Assembly (NCBI GenBank): GCA_050729815.1
Contig: JBOHLV010000102.1
Coordinates: 1-64,000 of the forward strand
DNA length: 64,000 bases
Direction of reading: 5' to 3'
Source: JAATGI01 sp050729815
GTDB taxonomy: Bacteria > Pseudomonadota > Alphaproteobacteria > ATCC43930 > CGMCC-115725
Below the pieces are notes generated by a model, which saw only the letters and a list, made by a program, of their open reading frames with translations, was not told the origin of the DNA and ran no database searches. Numbering within the stretch: position 1 is the stretch's first letter; each line of letters begins with the position of its first letter. The translations under genes were made by a program, and so were the position numbers. Positions 1 to 7,480 of this stretch are shown here, piece by piece.

Positions 1-67
1 AATTTACGCCGCGACCAACTCATGCCCTGGAAGCATACCCCAGCCGTGGCCTGAGAATATCGCTTAC
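1..67 (+). mobile_element. 3' end of an IS66-family insertion sequence (partial)
   Basis: The window opens in a plus-strand reading frame ending RRDQLMPWKHTPAVA and a stop at 52-54. This resembles the C-terminus of IS66 TnpC transposases, which end in a motif like RIDELLPW. Thirteen bases after the stop codon's first base region, 61-67 reads CGCTTAC, the complement of the GTAAGCG with which IS66-family terminal inverted repeats begin. Tail and terminus together point to the right end of an IS66 element that lies mostly outside the window. The transposase body cannot be seen, so intactness is unknown. Family traits are recalled from memory. Confidence 0.55.
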
Positions 68-314
68 CCATTTGCCCGGCCGCTCGTGGAAGAGACTTGC
101 GAAGGGCACGATCCCGCATTAAGCGTATTTTTGTCAATTGTTTTAAACGCTAATTGCTAAATTGCATAACCTCCCATAACACGCACTGTGGGTTAAATTC
201 CGAGCCGCGAACGTCGCGCCCTATGGCTTGGAATTTAATCCATAGCGTGCGTGGTGAGACTGATATGAGGTGTTTGTACGGCTAATATGGAAGCGTAATG
301 ACACGCTGTCGAAG
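68..314. other. AT-rich intergenic patch beside the IS end
   Basis: This stretch lies between the putative IS66 terminus and the stop of the HNH-like gene. It is clearly richer in A+T than the rest of the window, especially 120-250, and I see no convincing gene in it. It contains the large imperfect dyad annotated separately at 180-253. Confidence 0.6.
180..253. repeat. Large imperfect inverted repeat (possible cruciform)
   Basis: The left arm at 180-205 begins CACGCAC and contains GGTTAAATTCCGAGC. It is complementary to the right arm at 226-253, which contains GCTTGGAATTTAATCC and ends GCGTGCGTG, with a few mismatches and a two-base length difference. The loop holds its own small hairpin, CGCGA-ACG-TCGCG, at 206-218. 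It could be a terminator for the minus-strand gene at 315-1187, an operator or a mobile-element end. There is no T-run. Confidence 0.6.
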
Positions 315-1187
315 CTAAGGCGTGAAACGGTAAACAATTCCCCGTTCCGCCAAGCGCAGCGCTCGCTGGATGACAAGAGTGTGCAAGTCTTGGGCCATTC
401 GGTCGATATGAATATCCTTAAGCCCCCAAGTCGGTTTTACAAAGATATTATTATCGAAGGGCCACAAAACAGCGAGGCGATTGATCTCGGCCCTCTCGGT
501 ATAGTTGATTGCAAGATTTCGATCTGTAGTACTGAGTGCTTGAATGACGAGTTTTCCAAGAGCGAAGGTCGTGATGTGAGTATCAAAATGGGGGGGTCCG
601 ACAAAAGGGCGTGAACTCATGGCCCTGTGAACGATCTTGCGATGCCATTGTCCAAAGTCGCGGTATCTTCCTACCCAAATTCTCCAATTTGGAAGCGGGT
701 CGAGAGTCAATCTAAGCCCTTCTCTTTCCTGTGGTGAGATGCCAATAGAAGGTGCATCTGCAAATTCATAGACCATGCAAAACATTGTGATCCATGAGGC
801 CAAAGATCGTGCGCTCCAATTTGATAAAGGTGTCCAGTCGTCTTCAATATATCGAATCAATATTGGCTTGGCTCGGCTTTGGAGACGGCTCATCCAGTCA
901 TTATTACAGCGCTCGCAGACCACCTTGAGGGATTGTCTGGAGGGGTCCGCTTTTGGATTCAATACTGGTTTTCTGTGTTCTGGGTAGAATTCGATTTTAC
1001 CATTTTCAAAATATCTGCGTATTGTACCTCCTGAAAATAAATGAGTCGTGCCACGGTGGCGTGGAGGGAGATAGTTTTCTAACCATTGGCCCCAATAATG
1101 CTCTTCCGATTTTTTATCTAACGACCCACAAAATATGCATGCGCCATCTTCCCATTTGCCAGGAAACTGCTGTCTGGTAATAGGCAT
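315..1187 (-). CDS. Hypothetical protein with HNH-like zinc-binding N-terminus
   Basis: This is a 290-residue protein of unknown function. Near the N-terminus it has CIFCG (about residues 18-22), then SEEHYWGQW, and later CERCNNDWMS (about 91-100). Paired CxxC motifs, a histidine and an NN segment in this order are typical of HNH-endonuclease-like zinc folds. The remainder is not recognisable. Codon and base use are much more AT-rich than the surrounding genes, and it sits next to an IS66 end, so it is probably horizontally acquired. No clear ribosome-binding site precedes the ATG at 1187. It could be a defence or mobile-element accessory nuclease, but nothing in the sequence shows that directly. 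Confidence 0.55.
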   Translation of the reverse strand: MPITRQQFPGKWEDGACIFCGSLDKKSEEHYWGQWLENYLPPRHRGTTHLFSGGTIRRYFENGKIEFYPEHRKPVLNPKADPSRQSLKVVCERCNNDWMSRLQSRAKPILIRYIEDDWTPLSNWSARSLASWITMFCMVYEFADAPSIGISPQEREGLRLTLDPLPNWRIWVGRYRDFGQWHRKIVHRAMSSRPFVGPPHFDTHITTFALGKLVIQALSTTDRNLAINYTERAEINRLAVLWPFDNNIFVKPTWGLKDIHIDRMAQDLHTLVIQRALRLAERGIVYRFTP

Positions 1188-1213
1188 TTACATAATTAAG
1201 CAGAGGCTGTCGC

Positions 1214-1363
1214 TTGAGTGACGATACGGATCAAATAGCAAAACGTCGCGATGAGGCCATCCGCCGTGCATTGAACACGCCCCCAATGCCGAATAGTGCA
1301 TATATCGGCAATCGCAAGCCTGTCAAAGCGCCGAAGCGGAGTCGAGTCAATCGAACTGGTTGA
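1214..1363 (+). CDS. Small conserved-looking basic protein (49 aa), TTG start
   Basis: A 49-residue ORF starts at TTG 1214, seven bases after AGAGG (1202-1206), a good ribosome-binding site. The product begins with an acidic stretch, continues KRRDEAIRRALNTPP and ends in a strongly basic tail (KAPKRSRVNRTG). It is hydrophilic, with no membrane segment. From memory it resembles small hypothetical proteins of proteobacterial genomes and prophages with a KRRDEALRRAL core. Function is unknown. The ORF is closed by an in-frame stop at 1193-1195, so no longer start is available. It lies between the acquired patch and the GST gene. Confidence 0.5.
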   Translation: MSDDTDQIAKRRDEAIRRALNTPPMPNSAYIGNRKPVKAPKRSRVNRTG

Positions 1364-1381
1364 GGATCGCCAGGGCCCCAT

Positions 1382-1999
1382 TCAGTTCCTCGTTCCGTCG
1401 CCCGCCGGGGACGCCGGCCGGCCCGGCAGCTCATAACCGATTGCCGATTCGATCGCGATCGTGCGCGCTACCGCCGGCCGCGCCATCATCCGGTCGTAAT
1501 GGGCATCGAGCGCCGGCAGATCGCCGGGCGCGAGGCCGAGCAGCGGCCGAAAGCGCCAATAGAGCCGGAAGAGATGGATATCGGCGATCGAATAGCGGCC
1601 GAGCACCCAGTCGCGATCTCCCAATTTCCGGTCGGCAAGGCCAAATACCCGGCATCCTTCCGCGGGACCACGGCCACGCGCACCGTGGAGCGTCGCCGCG
1701 GTGAACGACATCCAGGAGATCGCCTGCGCCTCGGCTTCGAGATCGTCGCGGGGCAGGAGATCGGCGTCGGGAAAGCGTTTCGCGAGATAGAACAGGATCG
1801 CCGCCACCTCGGTCAGCGGCCGGCCATCGACCAGCAGCGTCGGCACCTTGCCCTCAGGATTGAGGGCGAGGAATTGGGGCGTGCGGGTCTCCGCCTTCGT
1901 GAACGAGACGGGCCGGCTCTCGAACGGCACAGCGATCTCATGAAGGGCGATATGCGGCGCCATCGAGCTCGATCCGGGGGCGAAATAGAGCGTCAGCAT
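1382..1999 (-). CDS. Glutathione S-transferase family protein
   Basis: A 205-residue cytosolic GST. The N-terminal thioredoxin-like domain starts MLTLYFAPGSSSM and carries NPEGKVPTL (about residues 47-55), the cis-proline segment that contacts glutathione. The all-alpha C-terminal domain contains the DIHLFRLYWR helix. The Ser-rich APGSSS segment suggests a catalytic serine as in beta/theta-like classes. Its ATG shares one base with the lptB stop at 1999 (TGATG), so it is probably the last gene of the lpt operon. The natural substrate cannot be told from sequence. Confidence 0.85.
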   Translation of the reverse strand: MLTLYFAPGSSSMAPHIALHEIAVPFESRPVSFTKAETRTPQFLALNPEGKVPTLLVDGRPLTEVAAILFYLAKRFPDADLLPRDDLEAEAQAISWMSFTAATLHGARGRGPAEGCRVFGLADRKLGDRDWVLGRYSIADIHLFRLYWRFRPLLGLAPGDLPALDAHYDRMMARPAVARTIAIESAIGYELPGRPASPAGDGTRN

Positions 2000-2784
2000 C
2001 AGAAACTGAACCGCTCGCCGAGATAGAAGCGGCGCACGTCGGGATCGCTGACGATCGCGGCGGGCGGGCCCTCGCGCAACACCCGGCCTTCATGGAGGAT
2101 ATAGGCGCGATCGACGATGCCGAGCGTCTCGCGGACATTGTGATCGGTGATGAGAACGCCGATGCCGCGATCTTTCAAATGGGCGACGAGGTCACGAATG
2201 TCGTTGAGCGCGATCGGATCGATACCGGCCAAGGGTTCGTCGAGGAGGATGAATTTGGGGTCGGTCGCGAGCGCGCGGGCAATCTCGACGCGCCGCCGCT
2301 CGCCGCCCGACAGTGCCAGCGACGGCGCCCGGCGCAGATGGGTGATCGAGAATTCCGCCAGCAATTCATCGATCTGGGCTTCCCGCGTCTCATGCGAGGG
2401 CTCGACGACCTCCAGCACCGCGCGCAGATTCTCCTCGACCGTAAGGCCGCGGAAGATCGAGGCCTCCTGCGGAAGATAGCCGATACCGAGACGCGCGCGG
2501 CGATACATCGGCAAGGCCGTAATGTCGTATTGGTCGAGGAAGACCGTGCCGACATCCGGCGCGATGAGGCCGGTAATGATATAGAAGCAGGTGGTCTTGC
2601 CGGCGCCATTGGGTCCCAACAGGCCGACCACCTCGCCACGCTGGACGCTGATCGTGACATCGCGCAGCACCGATCGTTTCTTGAAGCTCTTGCCGAGATT
2701 GAGCGCGACCAACCCGGGATTGCTCAACACCAGTCGGGGTTTCCGCGGCGGCACGGTCAGGGCGCTGGGATCGATCTTGCTCAT
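1999..2784 (-). CDS. lptB: LPS export ABC transporter ATP-binding protein LptB
   Basis: A 261-residue cytoplasmic ATPase that powers extraction of lipopolysaccharide from the inner membrane with LptF/LptG. Walker A GPNGAGKTT lies at about 57-65, the signature LSGGERRR at about 158 and Walker B/D-loop ILLDEPLAGIDP at about 181. The roughly 20-residue N-terminal extension before the ABC core is common in alphaproteobacteria. It overlaps lptA by four bases (ATGA at 2781-2784), so the two are translationally coupled. In many alphaproteobacteria rpoN follows lptB. Here a GST follows and rpoN is near 51 kb. Confidence 0.95.
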   Translation of the reverse strand: MSKIDPSALTVPPRKPRLVLSNPGLVALNLGKSFKKRSVLRDVTISVQRGEVVGLLGPNGAGKTTCFYIITGLIAPDVGTVFLDQYDITALPMYRRARLGIGYLPQEASIFRGLTVEENLRAVLEVVEPSHETREAQIDELLAEFSITHLRRAPSLALSGGERRRVEIARALATDPKFILLDEPLAGIDPIALNDIRDLVAHLKDRGIGVLITDHNVRETLGIVDRAYILHEGRVLREGPPAAIVSDPDVRRFYLGERFSF

Positions 2785-3797
2785 GGGCGAGAGCCGGGTG
2801 GTGCGGGCTTGCGTGGCGGCGGTGCGGGATTTGCCCCCGAGCCGCGCCTCGCGGATGACCGCGCGTCGGGCATGATGAGGCCCTCGACGCGCAAGGCCGA
2901 GCCGGCGATCGCGCGGCTTCCCGGCGGCGCCGGCAGCAGCCGCCCGATATTGCGGTTCAGATCGACAATGCCGTAAGCGCCGCGCAATTCGTTTCTTCCT
3001 CTTGTCAAACGGACGTCGCCAATGAGGGAGACGATTCCGGTCGCGGCATTATAGACGCCCGAATTGGCGCGCGCGATCTGATCGCTCGCGACCACGACGA
3101 CATGCCCCTCGGCATCGATCCGCGCGATATGGGCAGGCTGGCCGCGCTCGTGAGACATCGTCGCCGTCAGCGTATCCGCGGCGATGGTCTTGCCGTCATG
3201 AAAATCGACGGCGTGACCCCGGGCCACCGCGAGCTGACGCTTGTCGTACCATTCGAAACTGTCGCGGGCGGTGAGGGTGTCGTGCGCCGTCACCGCCCTC
3301 AAATGCTGCCCCGTCATCAGGAGGCGCGCCGTCTCGACATCGTAGACGGCGTGGTCGCCATAGGCGGTTTCGGTTGGCGTGACGAACCGGACATGGCCGG
3401 TTGCGTCGAGTCGATAGACCTCGCCCGCGCCTTCGTCGAGATCAATACCAGCATTCTTGCCGGTCCTTGCCGGCCTGGTCGGCGTCCGCGAGCCATTGGC
3501 GCGGGCGGCGGCCGCGGTCGCGCCGGGTTTCGGCGTGGATCGATAATAGGCCCGCAACTCGTCGGCATAGACCGTCACCGTGCCGCGTACCGCCTTGACA
3601 TTGCCGCGCGCGATATAGACCTGCTGCGCCTGACGCCATTCGATGCCCTTATCCGCCGAGATATGGACGGGAAGGGCGCTCGCTCCCTTGGTTCCCTGGC
3701 CAACGCCGAGGCCGAGCGTCTCCTTGGCCGCCGCCGTGCCGATCAACAGCAGTGAAAACCCGAGGGTCGCGAACAACAGCCGGCGAACCCGCATCAC
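2781..3797 (-). CDS. lptA: Periplasmic LPS transport protein LptA (OstA-like)
   Basis: A 338-residue exported protein. A signal peptide (MMRVRRLLFATLGFSLLLIGTAAA) precedes beta-jellyroll repeats typical of LptA/OstA, seen in segments such as GIEWRQAQQVYIARGNVKAVRG with VYADELRAYYR, and DATGHVRFVTPTETAYGDHAVYD. It would form the periplasmic bridge carrying LPS from LptC to LptD. It is longer than E. coli LptA (about 185 aa), with a low-complexity Ala/Arg/Thr insert after YYR and a Pro-rich tail. It overlaps lptC and lptB by four bases on each side. Confidence 0.88.
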   Translation of the reverse strand: MMRVRRLLFATLGFSLLLIGTAAAKETLGLGVGQGTKGASALPVHISADKGIEWRQAQQVYIARGNVKAVRGTVTVYADELRAYYRSTPKPGATAAAARANGSRTPTRPARTGKNAGIDLDEGAGEVYRLDATGHVRFVTPTETAYGDHAVYDVETARLLMTGQHLRAVTAHDTLTARDSFEWYDKRQLAVARGHAVDFHDGKTIAADTLTATMSHERGQPAHIARIDAEGHVVVVASDQIARANSGVYNAATGIVSLIGDVRLTRGRNELRGAYGIVDLNRNIGRLLPAPPGSRAIAGSALRVEGLIMPDARSSARRGSGANPAPPPRKPAPPGSRP

Positions 3798-4450
3798 TTC
3801 CGCGCCTGTGTCCCGGCAGGCTCGAGTTCGAGATCGGTATGGCCGAGAAAGATGACCGTGGTTCCCCGGTCGAGCACCCGAAATCCCTGGGCGGTGACCT
3901 GGCCGAACGGGCCTTGGCCGGTCACGGGATCGGTACTTTCGGCGGTGTTCTTGGCGAGATCGACCCGCGCGGTCTCGCTATGGAATTCGTCGCCGCGATC
4001 GGTAAAGATCGAAGCGTTGCCGAAGAGTCGGAGGATCTTCGATTTGGGCTGATAGGTTCCGGTCTTGGAACGCACTTCGAGCCACCCGTGATCCGCCGTA
4101 TCGAGATCGGCCGTCGGGCCGTCGAGCCCGATCGATCCGTTGATATCGCTCGAAAGCTGCTCCGCGGCGGCGGCGGTAATGACATAGGGTCGATCATTGC
4201 GATCAACACCGCTGTAGCGGGCATGGAGCATGCGCAGATCGTGCGCGAGGCGCGGATCGATATGGATGAGGCCACGCAACGGCTGAAGCCCGCTATCGAG
4301 CCGTGGCCACACCACCACCAGCGCCAGGAGTCCGAGCGCGATCAGCGGCATGAGGCGCTTTGCCGTGGCGACGAATCGGCTATGGGAGGCGTAAGGTGGT
4401 CGCGATTCCCGCATCATCGCCATTTTTAGGCGGGGCGTGATCTCGGTCAT
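3794..4450 (-). CDS. lptC: LPS export system protein LptC
   Basis: A 218-residue bitopic inner-membrane protein. The cytoplasmic N-terminus is followed by one membrane helix (LMPLIALGLLALVVVWP, about residues 33-49) and a periplasmic jellyroll that hands LPS to LptA. The segment PYVITAAAAEQL and later FGQVTAQGFRVLDRG fit the LptC family. It overlaps kdsD (ATGA at 4447-4450) and lptA (3794-3797) by four bases, placing it inside one coupled kdsD-lptC-lptA-lptB operon that joins Kdo supply and LPS export. Confidence 0.88.
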   Translation of the reverse strand: MTEITPRLKMAMMRESRPPYASHSRFVATAKRLMPLIALGLLALVVVWPRLDSGLQPLRGLIHIDPRLAHDLRMLHARYSGVDRNDRPYVITAAAAEQLSSDINGSIGLDGPTADLDTADHGWLEVRSKTGTYQPKSKILRLFGNASIFTDRGDEFHSETARVDLAKNTAESTDPVTGQGPFGQVTAQGFRVLDRGTTVIFLGHTDLELEPAGTQARK

Positions 4451-5412
4451 GCGATCCCGGCGCGCAGGCAGTCATGAATATGGACAATACCGAGGGGCCG
4501 CCGGTCTTCGTCGATCGCGAACAGGCTGGTGATCGACAACTCGTTCATGAGGCCCAGCGCTTCGAGGGCCAGCGCCTGCGGCCGGATCGTCTTCGGATGC
4601 GCGCTCATCACCACTTCGACCGGCGAGGCGAGCAGACCATTTCCCATATGGCGGCGCAGATCGCCATCGGTGATGATGCCGACGATGCCGCCTTCCACGT
4701 CGATCACCCCGACGCAGCCGAAGCTCTTCTGCGTCATGATGATGATGGCGTCGGCCATCCCGGTGCCGACCCGCACGAGCGGCATCCCTTCCGCGCCATG
4801 CATGAGGTCGGCGACTTCGACCAACTTGCGGCCGAGCTTGCCGCCAGGATGAAGTGCCCGATAGTCGCGATGGGAGAATCCCTTGCGCTCGAGCAGCGCG
4901 ACCGCGAGCGCATCGCCCAACACCAGCATCATCGTCGTCGAGGAGGTCGGCGCGAGGCCCATCGGGCAGGCCTCCGGCACGGCCGGCAGCAATAAGTTGA
5001 CATCGGCCGCGCCGGCAAGGGTGCTGCCGGCACCGCTGGTCATCGCGATGAGCGGGATGCGAAACCGCCTTGTATGGGCGAGAATATCGGTCAATTCCTC
5101 CGTCTCGCCCGAATTCGACAGCGCCAGTACCACATCGCGCGGCCCGATCATGCCGAGATCGCCATGACTGGCCTCCGCCGGATGGACGAACAAGGCCGGG
5201 GTCCCGGTCGAAGCCAGCGTCGCCGCGACCTTGCGAGCGATATGTCCGCTTTTACCCATGCCGCTGACGATCACGCGATCCTCGACATCGGCCAAGAGAC
5301 GCACCGCCGCGGCAAAGGCGTCGTCGAGCGCGGCCATCAGCGCGTCGAGGCCGGCAATCTCGGCACGCAAAACCCGCCGCGCGACCTCGATATCGGCCGT
5401 GGTGGTCAGCAT
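4447..5412 (-). CDS. kdsD: Arabinose-5-phosphate isomerase KdsD/KpsF
   Basis: A 321-residue sugar-phosphate isomerase converting ribulose-5-P to arabinose-5-P, the first step of Kdo synthesis. The SIS domain contains SGMGKSGHIARK (about 50-61) and SNSGETEEL (about 99-107). Two CBS domains fill the C-terminal third (DLMHGAEGMPLV onward, then TSLFAIDEDRRPLGIVH). The open frame runs upstream to 6243, but that part has no family similarity and overlaps rnd. The ATG at 5412 with GGAAAGG upstream gives the normal family length. Kdo is needed for LPS and for the Kdo linker made by the kpsS/kpsC products at 53-55 kb. Confidence 0.93.
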   Translation of the reverse strand: MLTTTADIEVARRVLRAEIAGLDALMAALDDAFAAAVRLLADVEDRVIVSGMGKSGHIARKVAATLASTGTPALFVHPAEASHGDLGMIGPRDVVLALSNSGETEELTDILAHTRRFRIPLIAMTSGAGSTLAGAADVNLLLPAVPEACPMGLAPTSSTTMMLVLGDALAVALLERKGFSHRDYRALHPGGKLGRKLVEVADLMHGAEGMPLVRVGTGMADAIIIMTQKSFGCVGVIDVEGGIVGIITDGDLRRHMGNGLLASPVEVVMSAHPKTIRPQALALEALGLMNELSITSLFAIDEDRRPLGIVHIHDCLRAGIA

Positions 5413-5525
5413 CTCCCGCCTTTCCGTGCCGGCATGGCGCCGCGTCGGCATTCCTTTCCGCCCGGGGAACGGCCAACTATGCCCGGCTACCGTCATGAAA
5501 TCAAATGGACCCGGCCGTTGGATTC

Positions 5526-6161
5526 TCAATGCTCGAAGATGTCCTGCCGGGACCAGCCGGCGAGGTCGAGCTCGGCCCGGATCGGCAGGAAATCGAAGCA
5601 CGCCTGGGCCAGCGCGCCGCGGCCCTCGCGCTCGATCATGCGGTCGAGCTTTGCCTTCAAGGCATGGAGGTGCAGCACGTCCGAGGCGGCATAGCGCAAC
5701 TGCTCCGGCGTCAGCTTCGGCTGGCCCCAGTCGGAGGATTGCTGCTCCTTGGCAAGCTCGATGCCGAGCAACTCGCGGCACAGATCCTTGAGGCCATGGC
5801 GGTCGGTATAGGTCCGCACCAGCTTGGAGGCGATCTTGGTGCAATAAACGGGCGTCGTCCGCACCCCGAGATACCGCTTCAGCATCGCCACATCGAAGCG
5901 GGCGAAATGGAAGATTTTGAGGGTCGCCGGATCGGTGAGCAGGGCCTTGAGCCGCGGCGCCGCGAACTCGCCCGGCGCGAACTGGACGAGATGGGCGCTG
6001 CCATCGCCGGCCGACAGTTGAATGAGACACAGGCGGTCGCGAAGCGGATCGAGGCCGAGGGTCTCGGTGTCGATGGCGACGCTGCCGCCGAACGCGATCT
6101 CGGCCGGCAGGTCGCCGTGGTGGAGGGTGATGTTGGGCTGTTGAGATTTTTGACCGGTCAT
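5526..6161 (-). CDS. rnd: Ribonuclease D-type 3'-5' exonuclease (short form)
   Basis: A 211-residue DEDDy exonuclease. Exo I is DTETLGL (D31, E33), Exo II is FHFARFD (D90) and Exo III is YAASD (Y157, D161), so all catalytic residues are present. It lacks the HRDC domains of E. coli RNase D (375 aa), as is usual for the short alphaproteobacterial version that often sits next to kdsD-lptC. The expected role is RNA 3'-end trimming in the cytoplasm. No good ribosome-binding site precedes the ATG at 6161, so a slightly different start is possible. Confidence 0.88.
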   Translation of the reverse strand: MTGQKSQQPNITLHHGDLPAEIAFGGSVAIDTETLGLDPLRDRLCLIQLSAGDGSAHLVQFAPGEFAAPRLKALLTDPATLKIFHFARFDVAMLKRYLGVRTTPVYCTKIASKLVRTYTDRHGLKDLCRELLGIELAKEQQSSDWGQPKLTPEQLRYAASDVLHLHALKAKLDRMIEREGRGALAQACFDFLPIRAELDLAGWSRQDIFEH

Positions 6162-6199
6162 GACATGCGGCGTCGATATGGTGCCCGGGAGCGGCGGGA

Positions 6200-6286
6200 T
6201 GGTGCCCAGGAGAAGACTCGAACTTCCACGACCTTTCGGCCACAGGTACCTGAAACCTGCGCGTCTACCAATTCCGCCACCAGGGC
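6200..6286 (-). tRNA. tRNA-Leu (anticodon CAG)
   Basis: An 87-nt type II tRNA with a long variable arm. On the minus strand it begins GCCCTGGTGGCGGAATTGG, has anticodon stem-loop CAGGT-TTCAGGT-ACCTG (anticodon CAG, decoding CUG) and T-arm GTTCGAGTC. The 3' CCA is encoded (6200-6202). The acceptor stem pairs GCCC with GGGC and GG with CC, but position 5 faces position 68 as T-T, an internal mismatch. It reads toward rnd from its own promoter. Confidence 0.95.
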
Positions 6287-6307
6287 ACCGGGGGTTGCGG
6301 GCCAGTG

Positions 6308-6334
6308 ATTAAAGACCGGCGGTCCCGATGTCAA
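6308..6334 (-). promoter_or_regulatory. Probable sigma70 promoter of tRNA-Leu
   Basis: On the minus strand a perfect -35 box TTGACA (6329-6334) is followed by TTTAAT (6308-6313), with a 15-base spacer, or by weaker TAATCA with 17. Transcription would start near 6300, about 14 bases before the tRNA 5' end. Confidence 0.5.
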
Positions 6335-6425
6335 TGACGTGCCGGCGCGGCGCAAGGCCGAATTCGACGCGCTCATCGCCGCGAAGGCTCGCCTCCCGTC
6401 TCGCTCTAAGGTATACATGTAGATC

Positions 6426-7385
6426 ATGAGGAATCGACGCGTAACCATCATTGGAGGCGCCGGATTTATCGGCCGTCAGATCGTCAAGCGGATGGCGGCG
6501 CGCGGTGCCGTCATCGCCGTCGCGTCGCCGCATGCAATCAGCGCGGGATTTCTGCGGCCGATGGGCGATGTCGGCCAGATCGCGACCATCGATATCGGGC
6601 TTGGGGAAGAGGCGGCGCTGGCGCAACTGGTGGATGGCAGCGACACCGTGATCTGCGCGGCGGGCATTGTCACCGAGCAAGGCCGCAACCGTTTCGATCT
6701 CGTCCATCATCGCGGGCCGGCCCTCCTCGCACGGCTGGCACGGGAATTCGGCGTGCGCCGGTTCGCCCATGTCTCGGCCATCGGTGCCAGCCCGACATCG
6801 CCTTCGCGCTATGCCCAATCCAAGGCGGCGGGCGAGGCCGCGGTCAGCGCCGCCTTTCCCGGCGCGACGATCTTTCGCCCGTCGCTGGTGTTCGGACCCG
6901 ATGACAATTTCTTCAACCGCTTCGCGGCGCTGGCGCGGATGACCCCGGCGCTGCCGCTGATCGGCGGCGGGACGACGCGCTTCCAACCGGTTTTCGTCGG
7001 CGACGTTGCCGATGCCGTCGTAACCGCATTGGAGCGCAAGGACTCCGAAGGCCGAACCTATGAGCTCGGCGGTCCGCAGGTGCTTACCTTCCGCGAGATG
7101 ATGGAGCGGCTGCTGCACGAAATTCGCCGCTCGCGATTGTTGTTGCCGGTGCCGGCGAGCCTGGCTTCGTTCGGTGCCTACTTCCTCCAATTGATGCCGG
7201 ACCCGCCGCTCACGCCCGATCAGGTGACGCTGCTCGGGATCGACAATGTCGTGGCGGCCGACATGCCTGGGCTCGAGACCTTGGGGGTGACGCCGACCGC
7301 GCTGGGATTGGTGCTGCCGACCTATCTTGACCGCTTCCGCCGCGGCGGCCGCTTCGCGCCGATGACGGAGACGGCAAGCCCTTGA
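6426..7385 (+). CDS. Complex I NDUFA9-like NAD(P)-binding protein
   Basis: A 319-residue atypical SDR-fold protein. The N-terminus has the Rossmann motif GGAGFIGRQIV (about 10-20). Other family features are YAQSKAAGE (Tyr/Lys dyad of extended SDRs, about 123-131), the substrate-side FRPSLVFGPDDNFFNRF and RFQPVFVGDVADA. The family includes the NDUFA9 accessory subunit of mitochondrial complex I and alphaproteobacterial homologues thought to aid complex I or quinone metabolism. It starts divergently from tRNA-Leu and precedes fzlA, a common alphaproteobacterial arrangement. Its exact enzymatic activity is unknown. Confidence 0.85.
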   Translation: MRNRRVTIIGGAGFIGRQIVKRMAARGAVIAVASPHAISAGFLRPMGDVGQIATIDIGLGEEAALAQLVDGSDTVICAAGIVTEQGRNRFDLVHHRGPALLARLAREFGVRRFAHVSAIGASPTSPSRYAQSKAAGEAAVSAAFPGATIFRPSLVFGPDDNFFNRFAALARMTPALPLIGGGTTRFQPVFVGDVADAVVTALERKDSEGRTYELGGPQVLTFREMMERLLHEIRRSRLLLPVPASLASFGAYFLQLMPDPPLTPDQVTLLGIDNVVAADMPGLETLGVTPTALGLVLPTYLDRFRRGGRFAPMTETASP

Positions 7386-7480
7386 CCGCCGGCCGGAGGT
7401 CCCCCGACCGAGGCGCCGGTGCCGCAGGCATCATACCGGCCTGTTCAATATCCCCGAATCGGCCTTAGATTCGCCGAGCC

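Noticed and set aside
270..614. 114-residue plus-strand frame opposite the HNH-like gene
   Set aside because: It has no family features and overlaps the better-supported minus-strand gene.
5413..6243. Upstream extension of the kdsD frame to 598 residues
   Set aside because: The extra 277 residues are Arg/Pro-rich antisense-like text overlapping rnd in another frame. The family start is at 5412.
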